From: an uncultured Chloroflexota bacterium
GTDB lineage: Bacteria; Chloroflexota; Dehalococcoidia; Dehalococcoidales; RBG-16-60-22
DNA length: 12,397 bases
Direction: 5' to 3'
Assembly: GCA_903915565.1 (NCBI GenBank)
Contig: CAIWTG010000012.1
Location: forward strand, 1-12,397
Position 1 is the first letter of the stretch; the number at the start of each line of letters is the position of its first letter. Made by a program: the position numbers and the translations under genes. Positions 1 through 6,661 of this stretch are shown here, in pieces. The notes below the pieces were generated by a model. The model saw only the letters and a program-made list of their open reading frames with translations, made no database searches and was not told the DNA's origin.

Positions 1-1456
<1,456 letters not shown>

Positions 1457-1497
1457 ATTTTCTTCCTTATTATTTTAAGTTATTTGTCGCAGAAAAG

Positions 1498-1527
1498 AAA
1501 AAAGCCCGGATTTTTAGCCCGGGCTCG
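1498..1527 (-). terminator. Intrinsic terminator in the ABC-F leader (attenuator)
   Basis: Read on the minus strand, arm AGCCCGG (1525-1519), a 9-nt loop and arm CCGGGCT (1509-1503) form a perfect 7-bp GC-rich stem. It is followed by a run of six T and more T-rich sequence. It points in the same direction as the ABC-F gene and ends about 40 bases before its ATG, so it would stop the ABC-F transcript before the gene. No upstream gene on this strand needs a terminator here, which suggests attenuation rather than simple gene-end termination. Confidence 0.8.
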
Positions 1528-1591
1528 AATGTGTATCTAGTAAAAAAGTCTAACTATTGAGTTTCAAAAAAGGCACACCAAGCCCTTGGCG
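1519..1591 (-). promoter_or_regulatory. Competing RNA stems of the ABC-F attenuator
   Basis: On the minus strand, segment 1 CGCCAA (1591-1586) can pair with UUGGUG (1581-1576) around a GGGC loop. Segment 2 GGGCUUG (1585-1579) can instead pair with segment 3 CGAGCCC (1527-1521), which contains the 5' arm of the terminator. The two options exclude each other. If segment 1 is masked, segment 2 can seize segment 3 and disrupt the terminator; if the 1:2 stem forms, the terminator is free to fold. Segments 1 and 2 lie inside the leader ORF, so a ribosome paused around codons 14-17 would mask segment 1. The pairings are read by eye and include G-U wobbles; energies were not computed. Confidence 0.5.
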
Positions 1592-1646
1592 ACAGGCCGG
1601 CCGATATGGTTATCCGGCTATCTTTAACCAAAGAGCTCAAATGCAC
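1554..1646 (-). CDS. Putative 30-residue leader peptide of the ABC-F gene
   Basis: A GTG-started ORF of 30 codons plus TAG sits at the very 5' end of the predicted ABC-F transcript, about 26 nt after the expected start site. AAAGGA (1660-1655) lies 8 nt ahead of the GTG. The peptide begins MHLSSLVKDSRITISAGL and has SPRAWCAFF near its end. It shows no domain and no signal peptide. The role I infer is a sensor: ribosome pausing within it would choose between the competing RNA stems downstream. Codons 20-23 (P-R-A-W) overlap the pairing segments, so the codon choice there may be constrained by RNA structure. I do not recognise a published arrest motif in it. Other ATGs in the leader (1674, 1662) give only 4- and 8-codon frames and lack a good Shine-Dalgarno. 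Confidence 0.5.
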   Translation of the reverse strand: MHLSSLVKDSRITISAGLSPRAWCAFFETQ

Positions 1647-1678
1647 GTGATTGTTCCTTTCATAAAAGATTCATGCAG

Positions 1679-1708
1679 ATTATATTACACTGCGTTTTAA
1701 CCTGTCAA
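1679..1708 (-). promoter_or_regulatory. Sigma-70-type promoter of the ABC-F transcript
   Basis: On the minus strand, TTGACA (1708-1703), an 18-bp spacer and TATAAT (1684-1679) are perfect consensus hexamers. Transcription is expected to start near 1672, giving a leader of about 215 nt before the ABC-F ATG. Confidence 0.85.
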
Positions 1709-1782
1709 TCGGAGCTATTTAGTGTACAAATGTGATAATATACAAATTAGGATGTCCCCAAAGACAAAAAGGAGCAAAACCC

Positions 1783-2376
1783 ATGGAAGAAAAAATTGTT
1801 TATTACGAACAGCCGGGCGGCGCGGAAAATACGGAAACCACTTTAAAATTAGCCTTGGAACGTGCCAAAGCCCGCGGGATTAAGAAAATTGTCCTCGCCT
1901 CAACCCGGGGCGATACGGCGCGTCAAGCCGCGGCGCTTTGGACGAAAAGCGGCATTAAAATAATCGTCGTACCCCATCAGTTCGGTTTCGCGGGCATGCA
2001 CTTCCCGCCGGAACTGAAAGCGGAACTGGAAAAACAGGGGCATGTTGTCCATTTTGCGACGATGCTGTTTCATACCGACCGTTTTTATGGCGTGGATACA
2101 CCCACCATCATGGCTAATCTCCTCCGCACTTTCTGCCAGGGAATGAAGGTCTGCGTGGAAATCGTCTTGATGGCGGCCGACGCCGGTCATGTAGATATTG
2201 GCGAGCAGGTTGTGGTAGTCACCGGTACAGGCAGGGGCGCCGATACTGCCGTTGTCGCTATAGCCGCTACTTCAACGCATCTGCCCGACCTGCATATCAC
2301 GGAAATTATCTGTAAACCACTCCAGACAAAGCAGGGACCGCCGCCGCCTCCCCCGGGGCAAATGCCACCGAAATAG
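1783..2376 (+). CDS. Stand-alone pyruvate kinase alpha/beta (C-terminal) domain-like protein
   Basis: A 197-residue protein matching the pyruvate-kinase C-terminal-domain fold without the catalytic barrel. I recall this as the MTH1675/AF0103-like group, conserved but of unknown function. An early strand and loop, IKKIVLASTRGDTARQAAAL (about residues 34-53), resembles the phosphate-loop region of the kinase C-domain. A second glycine-rich strand, VVVVTGTGRGADTAV, lies near 145-160. It has no signal peptide, so it is probably cytosolic. The tail is very proline-rich, with six consecutive prolines (GPPPPPPGQMPP) just before the stop, which usually makes translation depend on EF-P. The ATG at 1783 is preferred because AAAGGAG lies 8 nt ahead; an upstream in-frame GTG at 1732 has no such site. 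The hydrolase follows 33 bp downstream, so the two are probably cotranscribed. The ligand and role are unknown. Fold assignment fairly sure, function not. Confidence 0.8.
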   Translation: MEEKIVYYEQPGGAENTETTLKLALERAKARGIKKIVLASTRGDTARQAAALWTKSGIKIIVVPHQFGFAGMHFPPELKAELEKQGHVVHFATMLFHTDRFYGVDTPTIMANLLRTFCQGMKVCVEIVLMAADAGHVDIGEQVVVVTGTGRGADTAVVAIAATSTHLPDLHITEIICKPLQTKQGPPPPPPGQMPPK

Positions 2377-2409
2377 AAAAAACCATCAAAACCCGTAAGC
2401 GAGCGTGAC

Positions 2410-3303
2410 TTGAGCCAAAAGACGAAAAAGATATTAAAGATAACCGGCATCGTCGTTGGGGCTTTGCTGGTAATATACCTCGGGCTTTCCGCGTTCGGCG
2501 CCAAGGAAGCTATTGAAATACCCCGCCTCCCCCTGATTGACGTCGGCCAGGAGCTGGGTGTGCCTTATCAGGATGTCGCCTTTTACAGTCGCGGCGACCA
2601 TGTACTGCTCAAGGGTTGGTTCGTGCCCGGCCAGAACGGGGAAGCAATAATCATTCTCCATGGCGGCTTCCAGAATCGCGTTGACGATAACGTGGATACG
2701 CTGGATTTAATTCACGACCTTTCAGTTAAGGGCTACAGCGTTTTAACTTACGACTTGAGGGGTAGAGGTGAATCAGAAGGCGAAGCGCGGGCGCTTTCCA
2801 ACGTTAATGAAGACATCGGTGGGGCGGTGGACTTTGTGCAAAGCCGCGGCTACGCTATCAGCAAAATCAACATTCTGGGTTTTTGTTCCGGGGCGTTTGC
2901 CGCCTGTGTTTATGCCAGCCAGAACGACATCGGCAAGGTGATACTCGATGGGTGCTTTATCGACGTTAAGACGATGGTGGCGCGGCAGGCGCGTTCGGTG
3001 GGAATACCGGAATTTTTTCAGAATATCTTCTGGCCCGGCGGCTTGCTGTTTACTCACTGGATGTACGGATTTAACGGGCTGAATCCCATTGACGTCGTGC
3101 CCAATATAAAGTGCCCGGTTTTCTTTATCCATGAACAAAACGACGAGTTTATAACTTTAGAAGAAGTCCAGAGGCTTTACCAAAGTGGTACCAATCCGGC
3201 TAACGAAATCTGGGAAGTTGTATCCGCCAACCACAGCCAGAGCTACAAGAGCCATCCGCTGGAGTTTATCGGGAAAGTCGATAGCTTTTTGTCTGCCAGC
3301 TAG
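2410..3303 (+). CDS. Membrane-anchored alpha/beta hydrolase with a Cys nucleophile position
   Basis: A 297-residue protein. Residues 1-7 are basic (MSQKTKK) and 8-29 form one hydrophobic segment, so it is probably an N-terminally anchored enzyme with its domain outside the membrane. The hydrolase fold is shown by the oxyanion-region LHGGF (83-87), YDLRGRGES (114-122) and the nucleophile elbow GFCSG (157-161). The acid is probably Asp245 (HEQNDEF) and the base His275 (SANHS). In the usual GxSxG elbow the third residue is Ser; here it is Cys159, as in dienelactone hydrolases. Family members cleave esters, amides or related bonds, and the substrate cannot be read from the sequence. The start is TTG with no strong Shine-Dalgarno and no in-frame ATG or GTG nearby, so expression may depend on coupling to the gene 33 bp upstream. 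Its stop overlaps that of the convergent reductase by four bases (CTAG). Confidence 0.82.
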   Translation: MSQKTKKILKITGIVVGALLVIYLGLSAFGAKEAIEIPRLPLIDVGQELGVPYQDVAFYSRGDHVLLKGWFVPGQNGEAIIILHGGFQNRVDDNVDTLDLIHDLSVKGYSVLTYDLRGRGESEGEARALSNVNEDIGGAVDFVQSRGYAISKINILGFCSGAFAACVYASQNDIGKVILDGCFIDVKTMVARQARSVGIPEFFQNIFWPGGLLFTHWMYGFNGLNPIDVVPNIKCPVFFIHEQNDEFITLEEVQRLYQSGTNPANEIWEVVSANHSQSYKSHPLEFIGKVDSFLSAS

Positions 3304-4163
3304 TCCATCTGCGGCCCGACCAGCGGCTGGTATTGCTTAACACCCGCCATCGCGTCCTGCTGTTCTTGGGCGGTCATCGGTTTGAAGTTTTGCGCCACCT
3401 CAATCATCTTCGGCCAGATGGATAGTTCCCCGGGGAGCACGGCAGCGGTAATATCCTGGCTTAAGGTGTAGCGCAGGCTTTTCTCTATGTCGTCAGCATT
3501 TGTGAAAGGTTCATACCAGGTGTCGTGGTGACTTCTTACCTCTTCACTTTCCCAGGCCTGTTTGGCGATGGACTTTATCGCCATGACGCCAACATCTTTT
3601 TGCCGGGCGATTTTTAATAGCGGCCTAAAGTCATTCCAGTCGGTAGGGTGGGCAGCGTGCACCCGGTTCAGGGGAAACAAGACTGTGTCGAAGTCGAAAA
3701 GTTCCAGGGCTTTTACATATAGGGGAGGATTGTGTCCGGTGATGCCGATAAAGTGTACCAGGCCTTGTTGCTTCGCCTCCAGGATGGCTTCCATGGCGCC
3801 GCCCGGCCCCAGCGCGGTTTTCAGGACATCCAGGCTGTCAACGCCGTGAAGTTGAAAAATATCAAAGTGGTCGACGTGCAGTGTTTCCAGCGACCTTTTT
3901 ATTCCTTCCCACGCGCCCTGTTTCTTGCGCTCGGCGGTCTTGCAGCTCAAGAAAAACTGCTTTCCGTGTCGCTTAAACCACGAGCCAAGGTGTTTTTCCG
4001 CGTCGCCGTAAAAAGGCGAGACGTCAACTTGGTTGATTCCATTGGCTAATGCCATTTCTATCGTGGCGTCGGCGTCTTTCTGGCTGATGTTAAATAAAGC
4101 AAAGCCCCCAAAAATGAGGATGCTGCTCATCTGCCCGGTTCTGCCCAATCGTCTCTTTTCCAT
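3300..4163 (-). CDS. Aldo/keto reductase
   Basis: A 287-residue single-domain TIM-barrel oxidoreductase that reduces carbonyls with NAD(P)H. It starts with the family-typical MEKRRLGRTG. The full catalytic tetrad is visible: Asp47 and Tyr52 in VDVSPFYGDAE, Lys75 in LSCKT, and His106 in FQLHGV. The length is normal for the barrel, and there is no C-terminal ferredoxin-like cysteine cluster as found in some relatives. No signal peptide, so cytosolic. The ATG at 4163 is chosen because AAGGGG lies 6 nt ahead; a TTG five codons further upstream is in frame but less likely. It is transcribed from its own consensus-like promoter, divergent from the cupin gene, and converges with the hydrolase through a shared CTAG. 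The substrate is unknown. Confidence 0.93.
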   Translation of the reverse strand: MEKRRLGRTGQMSSILIFGGFALFNISQKDADATIEMALANGINQVDVSPFYGDAEKHLGSWFKRHGKQFFLSCKTAERKKQGAWEGIKRSLETLHVDHFDIFQLHGVDSLDVLKTALGPGGAMEAILEAKQQGLVHFIGITGHNPPLYVKALELFDFDTVLFPLNRVHAAHPTDWNDFRPLLKIARQKDVGVMAIKSIAKQAWESEEVRSHHDTWYEPFTNADDIEKSLRYTLSQDITAAVLPGELSIWPKMIEVAQNFKPMTAQEQQDAMAGVKQYQPLVGPQMD

Positions 4164-4200
4164 ATTGTTCCCCTTCAATATCAGTATAGCAGGGAATGTG

Positions 4201-4230
4201 ATTATAATCCTATGCTGACCTCGCAGTCAA
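4201..4230 (-). promoter_or_regulatory. Sigma-70-type promoter of the aldo/keto reductase
   Basis: On the minus strand, TTGACT (4230-4225), an 18-bp spacer and TATAAT (4206-4201). Expected start near 4194, about 30 nt ahead of the reductase ATG. The -10 lies in ATTATAAT, which is its own reverse complement, so the same bases could serve as a -10 for the divergent cupin gene, but no good -35 is seen on that strand. Confidence 0.75.
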
Positions 4231-4266
4231 TGATAAAATAGTAATAAAAATCAGGGAGAAGAAAAA

Positions 4267-4593
4267 ATGAAAACAGAAGATTTAACCGGTCAAGCGTTGG
4301 GGATGATTAACCTGGTAGAATACCAGCCGGGTTCTATAGTCAGTCGGACGATTATTGATAAGCCGGCCGGGACTTTGACGTTGTTTGCTTTCGATAAGGG
4401 GCAGGGTTTAAGCGAACATACCGCCCCTTTCGACACCATGGTCTATATTTTAGATGGCGTTGCCGAGGTTATTATTGCCGGCAAGTCCCAAACCGTTAAA
4501 CAGGGCGAAATGATTATCATGCCGGCCAGCCAGCCTCATGCCTTGAAAGCGCCGCAGCCCTTCAAGATGATGCTGGTGATGATAAAATCATGA
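4267..4593 (+). CDS. Small single-domain cupin protein
   Basis: A 108-residue beta-barrel protein of the cupin superfamily. Motif 1 is visible as GQGLSEHTAPFD...G (residues 45-64) with His51 and Asp56. Motif 2 is GEMIIMPASQPHAL (80-93) with the hallmark G-x5-P and His91. His51, Asp56 and His91 could hold a metal. The second His of the classic HxH is replaced by Ala53 and the usual Glu by Asp56, so the metal site may be weak or different. Members range from sugar isomerases and dioxygenases to simple ligand binders, and nothing here decides between them. GGGAG lies about 8 nt before the ATG. It is divergent from the aldo/keto reductase (103-bp gap), so a related role is possible but unproven. 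A 158-bp gap separates it from the Lrp-like gene. Confidence 0.88.
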   Translation: MKTEDLTGQALGMINLVEYQPGSIVSRTIIDKPAGTLTLFAFDKGQGLSEHTAPFDTMVYILDGVAEVIIAGKSQTVKQGEMIIMPASQPHALKAPQPFKMMLVMIKS

Positions 4594-4666
4594 TATTCAT
4601 TTTAAGACCGTTATATTGTTGTTCGCATATATGGGCATAGACCTCCTTTTACCGCCAAGTCCTTAC

Positions 4667-4687
4667 GCATGTAAAAATATTACTTGC
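4667..4687 (+). promoter_or_regulatory. Inverted repeat over the Lrp-like gene promoter (candidate operator)
   Basis: GCATGTAA (4667-4674), a 5-bp AAATA spacer and TTACTTGC (4680-4687) match as reverse complements at seven of eight positions. The right arm overlaps the -35 hexamer (4684-4689). Lrp/AsnC regulators commonly repress their own gene by binding AT-rich dyads of this size. An outer pair ACGCAT (4665-4670) and ATGCGT (4702-4707) also flanks the promoter spacer. Confidence 0.5.
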
Positions 4688-4712
4688 ATTTCTATATAAA
4701 AATGCGTATTAT
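4684..4712 (+). promoter_or_regulatory. Promoter of the Lrp/AsnC-like gene
   Basis: TTGCAT (4684-4689), a 17-bp spacer and TATTAT (4707-4712). Expected start near 4719, about 33 nt ahead of the ATG at 4752. Confidence 0.7.
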
Positions 4713-4751
4713 ATCATTAATTGTTTCCCCGGGGCTAATTGGAGGTGCGCT

Positions 4752-5219
4752 ATGCTGGATGAACTGGGACAGAAGATAATTAAAGAACTGCAGGATGATG
4801 CCCGTCAAAGCTTCCGCGAAATCGGCAGGAAACTAAAAATTTCCGAAGGAACGGTACGCAACCGGGTCAAGAGCCTGGTGAGTAGCGGCGCCATGAAAAT
4901 AAGCGCCATCCCCAACCCGGAACGGCTTGGGCTCAATTTTATGTGCGTCATGTGCATTGAGGTGAAAGTCGGCACTGCCGAAAAAGTAGAACAGCTCTTG
5001 ATTAAAAGCCCCAACGTTTATTACCTGTGCGGGTGCACCGGCAATTTTGATATTATCGGGGTTTTTATGTTCCACGCCCCCCGTGAGTTCGATGTGTTCG
5101 TCAAAGACGTTATCGCCAATATCCCGGATATCACCCGGACCAGCACTTATGTGGTAATGCACGTCTCCCGCAGTCCCTGGGAACACAGCCTGGATGTGGC
5201 GCCGCTTAGTAAAATCTAA
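4752..5219 (+). CDS. Lrp/AsnC family transcriptional regulator
   Basis: A 155-residue regulator. The N-terminal winged helix-turn-helix covers about residues 1-50, with recognition helix ISEGTVRNRVKSL (30-42). A RAM/AsnC-type ligand-binding and oligomerisation domain follows (about 65-140), with the typical turn GCTGNFDIIG (94-103). The family forms dimers to octamers and responds to amino acids or related small metabolites. This protein is cysteine-rich around the effector region (Cys65, Cys68, Cys93, Cys95), which is unusual enough to note but not proof of metal or redox sensing. GGAGG lies 7 nt ahead of the ATG. A near-perfect inverted repeat over its own promoter suggests autoregulation. 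Whether it also controls the cupin upstream or the propeller gene downstream is not shown. Confidence 0.93.
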   Translation: MLDELGQKIIKELQDDARQSFREIGRKLKISEGTVRNRVKSLVSSGAMKISAIPNPERLGLNFMCVMCIEVKVGTAEKVEQLLIKSPNVYYLCGCTGNFDIIGVFMFHAPREFDVFVKDVIANIPDITRTSTYVVMHVSRSPWEHSLDVAPLSKI

Positions 5220-5281
5220 AAGTTGAGCGAAAAAGAAACTCTATAGCCCTTTAACCCTGGCATCGATTTACGCCCACAAAA

Positions 5282-5311
5282 TTGACTTGATTCGTTTATT
5301 CAGCATATCAT
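5282..5311 (+). promoter_or_regulatory. Promoter of the PQQ-like propeller gene
   Basis: TTGACT (5282-5287), an 18-bp spacer and TATCAT (5306-5311). Expected start near 5318, leaving a leader of only about 11 nt that still contains AGGGTGA before the ATG at 5329. Confidence 0.65.
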
Positions 5312-5328
5312 TTTCTATAGGGTGAACC

Positions 5329-6618
5329 ATGATTGACACACGTGAAACACTGGAAGCTAACCGGAAGCAGATAAGAAAGCGCCGCTGGATAATCACCTTA
5401 AGCATTATCGGGCTGGCCTGCCTGGTGATTGCCATGATGTCGCTGGTCAAGTGCACCGACCTGATTGTTAAGGTCTCGGAAGATGCCCAGTCCGCCCCCC
5501 AGGATAATGAATGGTCGATGTTCCGCCGCGACTTGCTGCATACCGGTAATGCCGGCGATAACGTCACGCTGCCGCAGGGCAAGCTCAAATGGACGTTTTC
5601 CACCGGCGGTCCCGTTCATTCCTCACCGGCCGTTTGCGATGGCAAGTTATATTTTGGCTCTCGCGACGGCAACATTTACGCTTTGGATGCGGTTAGCGGT
5701 GAAAAAATCTGGACTTTTCATACCGGCAGCTGGGTAGATTCATCTCCGGCGGTGGTTGGCGGTGTACTATACTGCGGCTCTAATGATGGTAACCTTTATG
5801 CCCTGAATGCTGACACGGGCGAAAAAATCTGGTCGTACCAAATGCGTCTGGCTGTGACCTCGTCACCGGCGGTGGCTGACGGCGTAGTATACGTTGGCTG
5901 TGAGGACTTTAGCCTTTATGCCATCGATGCAGCCACTGGTTCGGAGCTCTGGCGCGCCGACACCGGATATGTGATTACTGCCTCGCCGGCGGTGGCTAAA
6001 GGTATCGTTGTCGTTGGTTCCGGAGATGACATTTTCTATTCTTTCAACGCCAAAAACGGCGCTGCACGATTAGAGTTTTATGATAATTTGCCAGTTTACT
6101 CATCGGCGGCAATAAAAGATAACGTTGCCTATTTTGTAGATAACATTGGTATTTTTATGGCAATGGATATCACGGCCAGAAACTGGTGGCTGGAAAATAG
6201 AGTAAGGGAGTACTGGAACGCGCTTTATGGCTACGGGTTGCTGCCAAAACCCTCTGCTAACTCTGGTTTTCTCTGGGGTGTGGCGCTGGGGAATAATGTC
6301 CGGTCTATTTCTTCACCATCAATCGCCGGCGACTACGCTTATGTGGGGTCGGGAAAAAATTTATACTCGGTAGATTTGATTAATCACACAATTCAATGGA
6401 CATTCAATACTAACGGAGATGTCATCTCTTCGCCGGCGGTGGCTGGCGGAGTTGTTTACGTCGGCAGTTTAGATGGGCATCTTTATGCTGTTGATGGAAC
6501 CACCGGCGCTTTGCTCTGGGATAATACTACCGGGGGGCAAATTGAATCCTCACCGGCGGTAGCTAATGGTTTATTATACGTCGGTTCCATGGACGGCAAT
6601 CTTTATTGCTTCGAATAA
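5329..6618 (+). CDS. Membrane-anchored PQQ-binding-like beta-propeller repeat protein
   Basis: A 429-residue protein. Residues 1-19 are basic (RKQIRKRR at 12-19) and 20-40 form a transmembrane helix, so the rest probably lies outside the cytoplasmic membrane. No proper lipobox is seen. WSMFRRDLLHTG (62-73) is the usual entry to PQQ/BamB-like propellers. Eight blades follow, each built on SSPAV-x-G-x-xY-x-GS-x-DG-x-LYALD-x-x-TG-x-x-x-W at a pitch of about 40 residues (SSPAV near 98, 138, 178, 218, 258, 327, 367, 407). Blade 5 is degenerate (SSAAI, no GSxDG), and about 29 extra residues rich in Trp and Tyr (NWWLENRVREYWNALYGYG) lie between blades 5 and 6. Quinone-dehydrogenase catalytic features are not evident, so a scaffold or binding role is more likely than a PQQ enzyme. 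Repeats are also visible in the DNA (TCGCCGGCGGTGGCT near 5982 and 6430). It has its own promoter; function unknown. Confidence 0.9.
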   Translation: MIDTRETLEANRKQIRKRRWIITLSIIGLACLVIAMMSLVKCTDLIVKVSEDAQSAPQDNEWSMFRRDLLHTGNAGDNVTLPQGKLKWTFSTGGPVHSSPAVCDGKLYFGSRDGNIYALDAVSGEKIWTFHTGSWVDSSPAVVGGVLYCGSNDGNLYALNADTGEKIWSYQMRLAVTSSPAVADGVVYVGCEDFSLYAIDAATGSELWRADTGYVITASPAVAKGIVVVGSGDDIFYSFNAKNGAARLEFYDNLPVYSSAAIKDNVAYFVDNIGIFMAMDITARNWWLENRVREYWNALYGYGLLPKPSANSGFLWGVALGNNVRSISSPSIAGDYAYVGSGKNLYSVDLINHTIQWTFNTNGDVISSPAVAGGVVYVGSLDGHLYAVDGTTGALLWDNTTGGQIESSPAVANGLLYVGSMDGNLYCFE

Positions 6619-6661
6619 TCAACATCTTCTATTTTCTTCTTAATCGTGAATCCCCCTGTTT

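Noticed and set aside
1502..1526. Terminator read as the gene end for a plus-strand transcript.
   Set aside because: The T-run is on the minus-strand side only, and no plus-strand gene ends here.
1732..1782. Upstream GTG start (1732) for the pyruvate-kinase-C-like protein.
   Set aside because: The added 17 residues are not family-like, and the ATG at 1783 has an AAAGGAG at proper distance.
4597..4649. A 13-codon minus-strand frame starting at 4638, preceded by AAAGGAGGT.
   Set aside because: The Shine-Dalgarno is strong but only about 3 nt from the ATG, no promoter is convincing, and the frame ends inside the gap after the cupin gene. It is probably a chance match.
5600..6600. Periodic DNA repeat of about 120 bp that could be read as a tandem repeat or CRISPR-like element.
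   Set aside because: The repeat is in frame and encodes propeller blades, so it is protein repeat structure, not an array.
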